NCBI RefSeq assembly: GCF_025421775.1
Contig: NZ_JAOEFX010000001.1
Span: 558,001-622,000, forward strand
Direction: 5' to 3'
Source: Paenarthrobacter aurescens
GTDB lineage: Bacteria; Actinomycetota; Actinomycetes; Actinomycetales; Micrococcaceae
DNA: 64,000 nucleotides
Shown here one piece after another: positions 36,101 to 45,809 of this stretch; position 1 is the first letter of the stretch; every line of letters starts with the position of its first letter. The translations under genes and the position numbers were made by a program. The notes under the pieces were generated by a model. The model was not told the origin of the DNA and did not search any database. It was given only the letters and a program-made list of their open reading frames with translations.

Positions 36101-39100
36101 GCCAACGGCAAACTGGATACCCGGGCACTGCCAACGCATGATCCGGAAGCAACAACCACCGAGCCACGCACCCACGCCGAGCGCGTGGTGTCAGAGGCGT
36201 TCCGCGAGATCCTGGGCTTGGAAGCCGTGGGACGTGAGGACGACTTCTTCGACCTCGGCGGCCATTCACTCCTGGCTACCCGGCTGGCGGCATTCCTGCG
36301 GGACGCAACGGGTTCGGCTCCAGCACTACGAACGATCTTCGAGGAACCTACAGTGGCTGGCCTTGCCGCGGCTTTGGAACACGACGGACCGTCCATTCCT
36401 GAATTGATGGCGAAGAAACGGCCCGCAATTATTCCCTTGTCCTTTGCGCAACGCAGGCTCTGGTTCCTGAACCGGCTTGATCACGAGTCCGGCGCTTACA
36501 ACATCCCGATCGTCCTGACCTTGAAAGGCCATCTGGAGGTGGATGCCTTGGAAGGAGCACTGACCGACGTCGTCTCCCGGCACGAGACCCTGCGCACCAT
36601 CTTCCCTTGGTCCGAGGGCGAACCCCGCCAGGAAATCCTGTCCCCGGATGCAGCGCTCACAAAACTGTTGGCGGTCCAGTGCGACGCAGGCAATCTGGAG
36701 CGCGCACTGCGGGCAGAGACACAGCGTGGCTTTGATATCACCAGCGAACTTCCGGTCCGGACAGTCCTGTTCCAGCTGGCGCCTGACCACCATGTCCTGG
36801 CCATCACGCTGCACCATGTTGCCGCGGACGGCTGGTCCCTGGCACCGCTCGCCCGGGACCTCTCCCAGGCATACACTGCGCGGCTTCGCGGAGCAGTTTC
36901 AACTGCCTTCAACCTGCCCATCCAGTACGCCGACTACACCCTGTGGCAACGCGAGTCCTTGGGGCAGGAAGATGACCCATCGAGCCCAATTTCGCGTCAG
37001 TTGGAATTCTGGGCACGCGAACTCAAGGGGTCTCCGGAGGAGCTGCAGCTGCCCTACGACTTCCCACGCGGAACCCGTGAAGGCGACCTCCCGGCGTCGT
37101 CGATTCCATTGGAACTGGACGCCGTGACTTCCTCGGGTTTGAAGGCATTAGCGAAGACGCACAACGCCAGTCTTTTCATGGTGCTGCAGGCCGCCCTGGC
37201 GGCACTGCTGACGAAGTCGGGCGCGGGCGAGGACATCCCGCTCGGCACGCCGGTTGCCGGGCGGACGGATACCCAACTGAACGAACTGGTGGGCTTCTTC
37301 GTCAACACCTTGGTGCTGCGGACCAATACGTCCGGGAATCCCACAGCCGCTGAGCTGGTGGAGAGCGTCCGCTACACCAACCTGCACGCCTACGGAAATC
37401 AGGACGCCCCGTTCGAACGCGTGGTGGAGCAACTCAATCCAACGCGATCACGCCACCGCCACCCGTTGTTCCAAGTGATGCTGACGCTGCAAAACACCCC
37501 TGACGCTGTGCTGGCCATGGACGGCGTGGAGGCATCGGCGGACTTGGGAAGGGAGCCGGGCGGTGCGAAGTTCGACCTGCTCCTGGACCTTGCCGAACAA
37601 GACGGCGCCGAACGGGACGGCGACATCATCGCCGGAACCCTCGCCTACAATCCGTCCCTGTTCTCACGCAACACGGTGGAGCGGCTGGCGGCCGGTTTCG
37701 CACTGGTTGCCGGGCAGTTCGCCACGGACTCCGGCGTGAGCCTGGACCAGCTGCGGATACAGAGCCCAGCCGACCACGCAGCTGTGCTGGCCAGCAGCGT
37801 CGCCACCGAGCGGGACGTCCAGTGGACCACCATCCTGGACGCCTTCTCAGAGACGGCCACCCTGCGGGCATCACAGATCGCGGTGGCGGCCGGGACCGGT
37901 GTTGCGGGGTCTTCTTGGACCTTCGCCCAGCTTGAGAAGCGGGTACACACCATCGCGAACGGCCTCATGGTTCACGGTGTGCGCCCCGGTGACCGGGTGG
38001 CGGTCGCTATCCAGCGATCAGCCGACGTCGTCGCTGCCGCCCTGGCCGTGCTCGCGGCAGGTGCCGTCTACATCCCCATTGACCTCTCCTATCCGAAGCA
38101 ACGGATCCGGATGATTCTGGAGGACAGCACCCCCGCAGTGGTGATCGTCGACGCCAACGCGACTACCGGCGTCGAACCAGACAAAGCCGTGACCCTGGCT
38201 GGCCTCCTTGCACGCGGCGCAGCGGCCGCAGACGGCGACCAGGCGGAACGCGCGCCGAAAGCAGATGACCTTGCCTATGTTTTGTACACCTCGGGTTCCA
38301 CCGGACGGCCCAAGGGTGTTGCGGTATCGCATGGCGCTTTGGCTAACCTTTACGCGCACCACCACCGCAGCCTCTTTGCCCCTCGCCTCGCGACCGACGC
38401 GGATCAGTCCGTGGCCGTGGCGCACATTGCGGGCCTCGGATTTGATGCTGCCTGGGATCCCATGCTCTGGATGGTTGCCGGTGCCGAGTTGCACATGGTG
38501 CCTGATGAAAAACGGGGCGACGCCGAAAGCCTTACCGGTTACTGCCTCGACCACGGCATCCACGTTCTGGAGACCACACCGTCGTTTGCCACCCAATTGC
38601 TGCAGTACGGCCTGTTGGAGCACCAGCGCGAACAACCGCTGATCCTGATTCTCGGCGGTGAAGCAGTCTCAGGCGCCCTGTGGGAACGCCTGGCCACCGA
38701 TCCCGGAGTTCGGGCCCTGAATTTCTATGGCCCTACGGAGTTCACCGTTGACTCGGTCATGGCAGATATCGAGGGACGCAGGCCAGTAATTGGGCGGCCG
38801 GCCGGCAACACGTCGGCCATGGTGTTGGATGCCTACTTACAGCCTGTTCCGGCGGGAGTCCCCGGGGAACTGTATTTGGCGGGCGCGGGAATGGCGCAAG
38901 GATACGACCAGCGCTTTGCCGAGACCGCATCACGTTTCGTGGCGAATCCCTTCAGATCGGACGGATCCCGCATGTACCGTACGGGCGATGTGGTGAGGCG
39001 GGACGCCAGCGGCGTGCTGGAGTTCCTCGCCCGGAGTGATGACCAAGTGAAGGTGCGCGGATTCCGGATCGAATTGGGTGAAGTGGAGTCGGCACTGGCC

Positions 39101-42100
39101 AGCCACCCCCAGGTACGACAGGTCGCTGCGGTTCCGGATGGCAAGCCTGCCCAGAGGATCATCGCCTACGTAGTTGGCGACGTGGACGTAGCGGAACTCA
39201 GAACTCGTGCTGCTGAACTACTCCCTGACTACATGGTGCCCGCCGTCTTCATGTCCATCCCGGCGCTGCCCCTAACCTCTCACGGCAAGCTGGACCGCGC
39301 AGCCCTGCCGGCACCCGCGGCCGCCGGGGCGGGCAGCGGGAAAGCTCCCGCATCGCCCGAAGAACATGTCATTGCCGGTATTTTCGCTGAGGTTCTTGGG
39401 CTGGACAGCGTTGCCATGGACGACGACTTCTTCCTCATGGGAGGTCACTCCCTCTTGGCAATCACCGTCATGGGCAAGATCCGGGAAGCGTTCGGCGCAT
39501 CGCTTCCGTTGCGGGCGCTGTTCGATCTGCCCACTCCAGCCGCTTTGCTGGCGGCGGTCGCGTCCGAACGGCCGAATGCTTCCACGCACGACGACGGCAC
39601 GGAAGTCCACGCGAACAACTCACTGCAGGCTGGGGTCACCACACTTTCGGAGTGGATTGCCGCACGCGGTACAGTCCGTTCGGGGCAACCCGTTCTCTCC
39701 TTCGCCCAGCAGCGTATGTGGTTCCTTAACCAGCTGGATCCAGGCTCGGCAGACTACAACATCTCCATGGCCGCAGAACTGGAAGGCGAGGTGGATGAGA
39801 ATGCACTTTCCACCGCCATCGATGCTTTGGTGGTCCGGCACGAAATCCTCAGGACGAGCTACCCTGCACCTGCCGGCACTCCGCACCAGGAGATCCACGC
39901 TGCGGCGCAGGCCCGTGGCCTCCTGCGGGTCATCCCGGTGCATTCCGAAGACGAGGAATCCAGGATTCTCGCCCAAGAGGAAGGGCGGGGTTTCGACGTA
40001 ACCCTCGATCTTCCTCTGCGCGCCGTCCTGCTCCGCCGGTGCTACGCCGATGATCCGGGCTGGGTCCTGCAATTGGTGCTCCATCACATCGCCAGCGACG
40101 GCGCGTCGCTGGCGCCACTGGCCCGTGACCTCTCGGAGTCCTATGCAGCCGCCCTCGAAGGAACCGTGAGCAGCCGCGCCCCGCTGACTGTCCAATATGC
40201 GGACTTCAGTGCGTGGCAGCAGGAAGAACTCGGCAAAGATGGCAGCCCCGGGCAAAAAATTGATGACTGGCGGGAGGCCCTCTCAGGCATACCCACGGAG
40301 CTCAGCCTCCCTGCCGACCAACGCCGTCCCCGGGAAGCACGGCAACCTGCCAAGCAACACACCTTCCAGCTCAGTGCCGAAACCCTCGAATCCCTGAACT
40401 CCGTTGCGGCCCGCTCGAACGCGAGCTTGTTCATGACGCTCCACGGCGTACTCGCCGGCTTCCTGCACCGCCTTGGTGCGGGCGATGACGTGGTCATTGG
40501 CTCCCCAACGGCCGGACGGACTGATCCGGCGCTGGAAGAGCTGGTGGGCTTCTTCGTCAACACCCTGCCGCTGCGGATCAGTGCTGCCGGCAATCCCTCC
40601 CTGCAGGCCATGGTGAACCGTGCCCGGACCAGCGTCCTCGCCGCCTTCGATCATGACGACGTCCCTTTCGAGCGGTTGGTGGAAGTACTGAACCCGGAAC
40701 GTGAACTGGGCCGGCACCCGTTGTTCCAAACCATGCTCGCCGTGGACAACTCCCCCGCATCCGTTCCGGAACTCCCCGGCGCAGTGGTCCGGCCGCTACC
40801 CGGCAACGGCTCAGGGGAAGCCAAGTTCGATCTCTCCTTCACTTTCCGCCCGGGCACCACGGGGCTTTCGGCAACGCTGGAGTACAACGCAGCAATGTTC
40901 CAGGAAGAGACCATTGAACGTTTGGTTACCACCTTGGTGCGTTTCGTGGAGCGCGGCGCCTCCAACCCGGATACGCCCATAGCAGAGCTGACGTTGATTG
41001 ACCCTGAGGAGGCTGCCGCGTTGGAGGCGCTCACAGCGGGACGACGTTCCGCCGTCGGGCATCAAACGGACGCGGCCGACGGCGTCCTGGCCGCCTTCGC
41101 AGCTACCGTCATGTCAGTTCCGGACTCTGTGGCGCTGGTAACCGGGCGCGATGAGCAGACGTTTGCGAAGCTGGCCTCTTCGGTGGCAGTCCTGGCCACC
41201 GGGCTGGAGCAGCAGGGAGTCGCCGCGGGCGATGTTGTCTCAGTGTTCCTGCCACGGTCCGCGGGAACCATCCAGAGCTTGTTGGGCGTGATTGCCACAG
41301 GCGCGGTCTACAACCCGATTGATACCGAGTATCCCGACGACAGGGTGGTGGCGATCCTGGAAGACGCCGCGCCCTCTGTGGTTGTCACCTCCGAGCCGGT
41401 CGCTGTACGCATGGCGGCGCTGCTGACCAGGGTGGCAGCCCGGAACCCTGCACGTGAGGTTCCGCGCCTGGTGATGGTGACCGAACTCCTTGGCCACTCA
41501 CACGGCGACGGGTTGAATTCCGGCCAAGGGCTCGACTCAGCCCGGGAACTGCAGGAACGCCAACCGGCAGGCCGCGACCTTTCCTACGTGATGTTCACCT
41601 CGGGTTCCACAGGCAGGCCCAAGGGCGTGGAAGTCAGCCATGGCGCCTTGGGTGCCTTGCTGGAGTCCCATCGGGCGACGCTCTTCGCTGGGCTCGATCC
41701 CGCCATCACCGGAGTCCAGCAGAACGTGGCCCACACCACCGGAATCGGCTTCGACGCTTCGTGGGATCCCATTCTCTGGATGATTTCCGGTCATCGGCTC
41801 CACCTGGTGGACGACGCCATCCGGCGAGATCCCGCAGCCCTGGCTGGATACCTCGAACACCATCAGATCAGTGCGTGGGAAACAACACCCGGTTACGCGC
41901 GGCAGCTTCTTAAGGAACCCGCATTCACCAGGCTGCTGGATGGTGCTGGCCCAGCGCCGGAATCCGGATTCAACCTCGCCTTGGGTGGCGAAGCATTCGA
42001 CGCCACTCTCTGGGATGAGCTGTCCGGCAAAGAAAACGTGACCGCGTGGAACCTCTACGGCCCCACTGAGTCAGCGGTGGATACCTTGGTGGCCCGCGTT

Positions 42101-43750
42101 CGGGATCACGCTGCCCCGGTACTGGGAGTGCCAACCTCAGGGACCAGGCTGTATATCCTCGACGCCCTTTTGCGGCCGGCACTTCCGGGGGTTCTCGGCG
42201 AGCTGTACATCGCAGGTCGCCAGGTGGCCAACGGTTACCGCGGCCAGCCAGGGCTGACTGCCGAACGCTTCGTTGCGGATCCGTTCAGCTCTGATGGTGA
42301 GCGGATGTACCGCACTGGCGACCTCGTGGTGCGGCATGCTGACGGGAGCATCGTCTTCTCTGGACGGAACGACCAGCAAGTCAAGATTCGTGGTTTCCGT
42401 GTGGAACCCGGTGAGATCGAGCAGGCGGCGGCTGGCGCCTCGAATGTCAAGGCGGCCGTGGTCAGGGCAGAACCATCCGGTGACAGTATGCGCCTGGTGG
42501 CCTGGGTGGTCCCGGAAGACGGGACCGTTGTTGATGCTCCTGACGAGGCAATTGAATTCGCCGAGGGAGTTCGTTCGCACCTTCGCAGTTTGCTGCCGGA
42601 CTATATGGTGCCTTCGGCTGTGGTTACCATCGCCGAGATTCCATTGACGCAACACGGCAAAGTAGACACTGCGGGGTTGCCGGACGCCGCAAGCGCCCCC
42701 CGCACATCCGGCAAAGTACCCCGGACGCCGCGTGAGCAAACCGTGGCTGCGATCTTTGCCGATGTGTTGTCACTGGACAGGGCGGGAGTGGACGAATCAT
42801 TCTTCGAGTTGGGTGGGCATTCGTTCCTGGCGCAACCGTTGATAGCCAGGATCAATGCAGCGTTGGGTACGTCCCTGCAGGTCCAGTCGCTGTTCCGGTC
42901 TCCGACAGTTGAGGGACTGCTTTGGGAGGCTTCCCGCGGCGTTGAGGAAAACGCAGCGGAGACCCTGCGGCAGATACTGCCTTTGCGCACCACCGGAACC
43001 AAGGCTCCCCTGTTCGCGGTCCATCCAGCGTCGGGGATAGCGTGGGGATTTGCCTCGATGCTCGGTTCTTTGGATCCCGAGCGGCCCCTGATTGGACTTC
43101 AGATGCCGGGGATGGAACCGGGTGCAACCCATCCCGTGACTGCTGTCAGCCTCACGGAACTGGCAGATGCCTACATCGACAGTATCCGCAGCGTTCAGCC
43201 CTCCGGCCCCTATCATCTTCTAGGCTGGTCTTTTGGCGGCCACTTGGTCCACCGGTTGGCAACAAGGCTCCAGGAACTTGGTGAAAAGGTTGCGTCCCTG
43301 ACCATCCTCGATGCGTTTCCCGGAACCGAGGAGAACAACGACGATGTCAACGGTTCCGGTATATGGGCCGCCTACTTGGAGGCGCAGGGCTATGCACTCG
43401 ACGACGCCGACACCGTGGGACTTGATGCAGTCCGCGCCCAGGAGATCCTGCGCCGGAACCACAATCCACTGGGCACGGCTCCGCTGGATGCCGTGGAAGC
43501 CATGGTGGAAAACTTCCCGGTGCTGGCACGTCTGATCCGGGAACAAAAGCCTGCGGTTTTCGACGGCGAACTGTTGCTTTTCCGTGCGACTGCCGACGTT
43601 CCTGCTGGAACACCGGGAGCCGAAGCCTGGGAGCCCTTCGTCACCGGGCGCATCGTCGACGTCGAGGTGCCGGACAGGCACTCCCGGATGTTAAGTGACA
43701 CAGCTCTCGCCACAATCATGCCGGCGTTGGCCATCCAGCTTGGGGGGTGA
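33176..43750 (+). CDS. Trimodular non-ribosomal peptide synthetase, C-A-T-C-A-T-C-A-T-TE
   Basis: Predicted 3524-residue cytoplasmic megasynthase. Condensation domains have HHLLLDG (His155-Gly161), HHVAADG (from 1213) and HHIASDG (from 2303). Adenylation cores (TSGSTGRPKG) lie just after residues 621, 1701 and 2804. Carrier-domain serines in GGHS are 1031, 2092 and 3216. The thioesterase has GWSFGG with Ser3352, Asp3379 and His3502. No epimerisation or methylation domain is present. The first condensation domain and the thioesterase resemble EntF, which suggests an acyl starter delivered in trans. My reading of the specificity codes is DADEAGFVDK, DADEIGFVDK and DADEAGLVDK: almost the same residue three times, with acidic pocket positions 239 and 278 that favour a basic amino acid. 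Product unknown. agaagga precedes ATG. Confidence 0.95.
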   Translation: MNSPIPASPDQPGIPEDQAPARMGLTAAQRGIWYAQKLAHGSPMYQIGQFIEIAGPLDVARLEAAVARAVAETPALNLAFGEDDDGPYQYAKTTVAAVQFTDLSECGDESVRERTARELMDADMAQARSVEDGGLLHTEVIRITGTRHFFYQRVHHLLLDGYSAVVVLRRVAAVYEVLGAAEDMGCAAGLDFAPLQELIADDHSYLSSDAAATDAAYWAGELEGNPVPAGLAGRPMGMADSLLRSARSLSPAAVEALESASGTAPALMLTAASLYLHRMTGEQHVSLALPVTARRGRLAKSTPSMLSNIVPIRVDITPGATVQEMVTTMGGKLRGALIHQRTRFESLSGQGGYAGPSVNILPVLENISFGEATGAMHILSTGPIDDLSIIVHGLGQGPRAEVTVQFAANADLYSQAGLDEHLTRFVRLLGSLLASPEDPTAALSVTTTAEEQALLATGDAESVDLPGHTVVEEFQLVATAAPERTAVVASDGCLTFAEVERRSNQLARFLRARGAGPGSTVAVRLDRSVLLPVAILAILKAGAAYVPLDPDYPAGRVQGMLEDAEPIILLTQAALAEDGDPGRPQTKVPVTALDSAGTTAALESQDHTPLPPSAGQHDLAYVIFTSGSTGRPKGVGVEHLALLNLLTSHRDRIFDPAERRLGRPLRVAHTAGLSFDASWDPILWLLAGHELHMVDNQTRRDPEALSLFLADELIDSIETTPSFAKALLAGGLFDRDAHPSVVALGGEAVDPATWRELAAHDGVVAYNFYGPTETTVDSLTAVMEPGTDVTLGGSVTNSRHYILDSGLNPVPANAIGELYVAGPNLARGYLDQPGLSAGKFVADPFVGDGSRMYRTGDVVRRLDDGTLQFLGRMDQQVKIRGFRIELAEIEEVLRGIPGVAQAAVTVTKNKAGYDQLLAYVTPAGTEPGLEDSRTFEGMTAPQPLDSSAIRKEARRTLPDYMVPAAVLTIDSLPLTANGKLDTRALPTHDPEATTTEPRTHAERVVSEAFREILGLEAVGREDDFFDLGGHSLLATRLAAFLRDATGSAPALRTIFEEPTVAGLAAALEHDGPSIPELMAKKRPAIIPLSFAQRRLWFLNRLDHESGAYNIPIVLTLKGHLEVDALEGALTDVVSRHETLRTIFPWSEGEPRQEILSPDAALTKLLAVQCDAGNLERALRAETQRGFDITSELPVRTVLFQLAPDHHVLAITLHHVAADGWSLAPLARDLSQAYTARLRGAVSTAFNLPIQYADYTLWQRESLGQEDDPSSPISRQLEFWARELKGSPEELQLPYDFPRGTREGDLPASSIPLELDAVTSSGLKALAKTHNASLFMVLQAALAALLTKSGAGEDIPLGTPVAGRTDTQLNELVGFFVNTLVLRTNTSGNPTAAELVESVRYTNLHAYGNQDAPFERVVEQLNPTRSRHRHPLFQVMLTLQNTPDAVLAMDGVEASADLGREPGGAKFDLLLDLAEQDGAERDGDIIAGTLAYNPSLFSRNTVERLAAGFALVAGQFATDSGVSLDQLRIQSPADHAAVLASSVATERDVQWTTILDAFSETATLRASQIAVAAGTGVAGSSWTFAQLEKRVHTIANGLMVHGVRPGDRVAVAIQRSADVVAAALAVLAAGAVYIPIDLSYPKQRIRMILEDSTPAVVIVDANATTGVEPDKAVTLAGLLARGAAAADGDQAERAPKADDLAYVLYTSGSTGRPKGVAVSHGALANLYAHHHRSLFAPRLATDADQSVAVAHIAGLGFDAAWDPMLWMVAGAELHMVPDEKRGDAESLTGYCLDHGIHVLETTPSFATQLLQYGLLEHQREQPLILILGGEAVSGALWERLATDPGVRALNFYGPTEFTVDSVMADIEGRRPVIGRPAGNTSAMVLDAYLQPVPAGVPGELYLAGAGMAQGYDQRFAETASRFVANPFRSDGSRMYRTGDVVRRDASGVLEFLARSDDQVKVRGFRIELGEVESALASHPQVRQVAAVPDGKPAQRIIAYVVGDVDVAELRTRAAELLPDYMVPAVFMSIPALPLTSHGKLDRAALPAPAAAGAGSGKAPASPEEHVIAGIFAEVLGLDSVAMDDDFFLMGGHSLLAITVMGKIREAFGASLPLRALFDLPTPAALLAAVASERPNASTHDDGTEVHANNSLQAGVTTLSEWIAARGTVRSGQPVLSFAQQRMWFLNQLDPGSADYNISMAAELEGEVDENALSTAIDALVVRHEILRTSYPAPAGTPHQEIHAAAQARGLLRVIPVHSEDEESRILAQEEGRGFDVTLDLPLRAVLLRRCYADDPGWVLQLVLHHIASDGASLAPLARDLSESYAAALEGTVSSRAPLTVQYADFSAWQQEELGKDGSPGQKIDDWREALSGIPTELSLPADQRRPREARQPAKQHTFQLSAETLESLNSVAARSNASLFMTLHGVLAGFLHRLGAGDDVVIGSPTAGRTDPALEELVGFFVNTLPLRISAAGNPSLQAMVNRARTSVLAAFDHDDVPFERLVEVLNPERELGRHPLFQTMLAVDNSPASVPELPGAVVRPLPGNGSGEAKFDLSFTFRPGTTGLSATLEYNAAMFQEETIERLVTTLVRFVERGASNPDTPIAELTLIDPEEAAALEALTAGRRSAVGHQTDAADGVLAAFAATVMSVPDSVALVTGRDEQTFAKLASSVAVLATGLEQQGVAAGDVVSVFLPRSAGTIQSLLGVIATGAVYNPIDTEYPDDRVVAILEDAAPSVVVTSEPVAVRMAALLTRVAARNPAREVPRLVMVTELLGHSHGDGLNSGQGLDSARELQERQPAGRDLSYVMFTSGSTGRPKGVEVSHGALGALLESHRATLFAGLDPAITGVQQNVAHTTGIGFDASWDPILWMISGHRLHLVDDAIRRDPAALAGYLEHHQISAWETTPGYARQLLKEPAFTRLLDGAGPAPESGFNLALGGEAFDATLWDELSGKENVTAWNLYGPTESAVDTLVARVRDHAAPVLGVPTSGTRLYILDALLRPALPGVLGELYIAGRQVANGYRGQPGLTAERFVADPFSSDGERMYRTGDLVVRHADGSIVFSGRNDQQVKIRGFRVEPGEIEQAAAGASNVKAAVVRAEPSGDSMRLVAWVVPEDGTVVDAPDEAIEFAEGVRSHLRSLLPDYMVPSAVVTIAEIPLTQHGKVDTAGLPDAASAPRTSGKVPRTPREQTVAAIFADVLSLDRAGVDESFFELGGHSFLAQPLIARINAALGTSLQVQSLFRSPTVEGLLWEASRGVEENAAETLRQILPLRTTGTKAPLFAVHPASGIAWGFASMLGSLDPERPLIGLQMPGMEPGATHPVTAVSLTELADAYIDSIRSVQPSGPYHLLGWSFGGHLVHRLATRLQELGEKVASLTILDAFPGTEENNDDVNGSGIWAAYLEAQGYALDDADTVGLDAVRAQEILRRNHNPLGTAPLDAVEAMVENFPVLARLIREQKPAVFDGELLLFRATADVPAGTPGAEAWEPFVTGRIVDVEVPDRHSRMLSDTALATIMPALAIQLGG

Positions 43751-43756
43751 GTCCGA

Positions 43757-44035
43757 ATGACCTACAACGCCTCGGAACCCGGGGCACTGTTAACGCCGGA
43801 ACAACCCGAAAGGTCAATCCTCGTGACGAACCCGTTCGATGACACTTCAGCAACCTTCTCCGTCCTGGTGAACGAATACCAGCAACATTCACTGTGGCCC
43901 TCATTCGCGCAAACTCCCAAGGGGTGGGTTGCCATGTTCGGCCCGGACAGCCGCGAAGCCTGCTTGGATTATGTGTCGCAGACGTGGACAGACATGGCTC
44001 CCCGCAGGGTTGCCGAACTTGCCGCCAGCCAGTGA
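43757..44035 (+). CDS. MbtH-like protein
   Basis: Predicted 92-residue chaperone of NRPS adenylation domains. The family signature is clear: NEYQQHSLWPSFAQTPKGW followed by CLDYVSQTWTDMAPRR. MbtH proteins bind adenylation domains and are often needed for their folding and activity. It begins 6 bases after the NRPS stop, and its stop overlaps the GTG of the ABC gene, so all are in one operon. Confidence 0.95.
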   Translation: MTYNASEPGALLTPEQPERSILVTNPFDDTSATFSVLVNEYQQHSLWPSFAQTPKGWVAMFGPDSREACLDYVSQTWTDMAPRRVAELAASQ

Positions 44036-45012
44036 TCCGGGTAGACAATGTCCGCAAATCCTTTGGGGCCTTCAGGGCCCTCGACGGCCTGACGCTCAAT
44101 GCCGCCGAGGGGACAGTGTTGGGGCTGTTGGGGCCCAACGGCTCCGGCAAGACCACCACGGTCAAGGTCCTCACCACCCTGCTGGCACCGGATTCAGGGG
44201 ATGCCTGGGTTGCCGGACACTCCGTCCTCAGGGCGCCTGAACTGGTCCGACGCAATCTGGGCCTGTCCGGGCAATACGCCGCCGTGGATGAGAAGCTTAC
44301 GGCCTTTGAGAACCTCCACATGGTGGGGCGGCTGTACGGCATGAACCGCCGGAATGCCACAGCCCGGGCCCACGAATTGCTAGCCGATTTCCGCCTTACA
44401 GACGTGAGCGGAAAGCGGGCCGGGACGTTCTCCGGTGGCATGCGGCGGCGCCTTGACCTTGCCGGGGCTGTGGTAGCCAGGCCAAAAGTGGTGGTGCTGG
44501 ACGAACCCACCACCGGCCTGGACCCGCGTGGCCGGTTGGACACCTGGGACGTGGTGGCTGGCCTCGTCTCAGAAGGAACCACTGTGCTACTAACCACCCA
44601 GTACCTCGAAGAAGCCGACAGGCTGGCAGATCACATCGCCGTCATCAACCATGGCAGTGTGATCGCCGAAGGCACCGCCACCCAGCTCAAGGACCGCGCC
44701 GGCTCCGAACGTGTGGACATCACCGTGCGTGATGGATCCGATCTGCAAGCTGCCGCCTCGGTGTTGGCGGTGGCCACCCCAGGGTTGGCAACCCCAGAAG
44801 TGGACCCGGCCGCGCTCAGGGTTTCGGTAGCCGCTCCAGGAGGCCACAGCGTGCTGGTCCGGGTGTTGGCTGAACTGGATGCTCGATCCGTGCCAGTCAC
44901 CGAAGCATCCCTGCGTCGCCCCACCCTGGATGACGTCTTCCTCCAGCTCACCGGAGGCAGCGCGCTGGCCGAAAACCGAAAGATCGACAGCAAAGAAGGG
45001 GTACCCGCATGA
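44032..45012 (+). CDS. Daunorubicin-resistance-type ABC transporter ATP-binding protein
   Basis: Predicted 326-residue ATPase of the DrrA type. GTG 44032 overlaps the MbtH stop. Walker A is GPNGSGKTTT, the signature is FSGGMRRRLDLA, Walker B is VVVLDEPTTGLD, and the H-loop lies in TTQYLEEADRL. The C-terminal 90 residues form the extra domain found in DrrA-like exporters. With the following permease it would export, and give self-resistance to, the NRPS product. Confidence 0.95.
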   Translation: MIRVDNVRKSFGAFRALDGLTLNAAEGTVLGLLGPNGSGKTTTVKVLTTLLAPDSGDAWVAGHSVLRAPELVRRNLGLSGQYAAVDEKLTAFENLHMVGRLYGMNRRNATARAHELLADFRLTDVSGKRAGTFSGGMRRRLDLAGAVVARPKVVVLDEPTTGLDPRGRLDTWDVVAGLVSEGTTVLLTTQYLEEADRLADHIAVINHGSVIAEGTATQLKDRAGSERVDITVRDGSDLQAAASVLAVATPGLATPEVDPAALRVSVAAPGGHSVLVRVLAELDARSVPVTEASLRRPTLDDVFLQLTGGSALAENRKIDSKEGVPA

Positions 45013-45809
45013 GCGTCATCACCGCTGCTGTCAGGGACAGCTCCGTCATTGCCCACCGCAACCTGCTCAACGTTCTCCGCACCCCTGGCGCACTGGTCAC
45101 AGGAATCGTGCAGCCGGTCATGTTCGTCCTTCTTCTGGGCTTCGTCTTCGGTGGGTCGTTGGGTGGCGACCAATACCGCAGCTTCCTCATTGGAGGCATC
45201 CTGGCCCAGACCCTCACGTTCAATGCCTCGTTTACGGCGGTGTATTTGGCCAAAGACCTGCAATTGGGGCTGATCGATCGGTTCCGGTCCCTGCCCATGT
45301 CACGCGTGGCTGTCATTCTGGGGCGCACCACCTCGGATCTTTACACCAGTGTCATCTCCGTAGCGGTGACCCTGCTCTGCGGCTTGGCAGTTGGCTGGCG
45401 GATGAACACCGGAGCTCTTGAGTTGCTGGCAGCACTGGGCATTTTGCTGCTGTTCGCCTTCGCAGTGTCCTGGATCGGGGCACTGATCGCGCTGACGGCC
45501 CGCAGCGTGGAGGTAGCGCAGAGCCTTGGTCTGGTGTGGCTGTTCCCGGTCACCTTCGTGTCAGGTGCCTTCGTCTCCACGGCTTCCCTCCCGGGTCCCC
45601 TGCGGACCATCGCCGAGTGGAACCCCGTGACCTCGGTCGCCACCGCCGTGCGTGAGCTCTTCGGAAACAACGCGCCGTCCGGTTTTATTGCGCCCGGCGG
45701 ATGGCCGGCCGACAATGCCCTGTTGTACGCCGTCATGTGCAGCCTTGTGATCATCGCAGTGTTCGCGCCGCTGGCCATCGCAAAGTACCGCCGCATCAGC
45801 AAGCTGTGA
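45009..45809 (+). CDS. DrrB-like ABC-2 transporter permease
   Basis: Predicted 266-residue permease with six membrane helices; the ATG overlaps the ATPase stop (ATGA). The N-terminal AHRNLLNVLRTPGALVTGI and the middle DRFRSLPMSRVAVILGR are standard for DrrB/ABC-2 permeases. It forms the membrane part of the exporter for the NRPS product. Its stop overlaps the PPTase GTG. Confidence 0.93.
   Translation: MSVITAAVRDSSVIAHRNLLNVLRTPGALVTGIVQPVMFVLLLGFVFGGSLGGDQYRSFLIGGILAQTLTFNASFTAVYLAKDLQLGLIDRFRSLPMSRVAVILGRTTSDLYTSVISVAVTLLCGLAVGWRMNTGALELLAALGILLLFAFAVSWIGALIALTARSVEVAQSLGLVWLFPVTFVSGAFVSTASLPGPLRTIAEWNPVTSVATAVRELFGNNAPSGFIAPGGWPADNALLYAVMCSLVIIAVFAPLAIAKYRRISKL

Noticed and set aside
33176..43750. 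Epimerisation or methylation domains in the NRPS
   Set aside because: Only C, A, T and TE motifs are present; spacing between T and C domains leaves no room for another catalytic domain.
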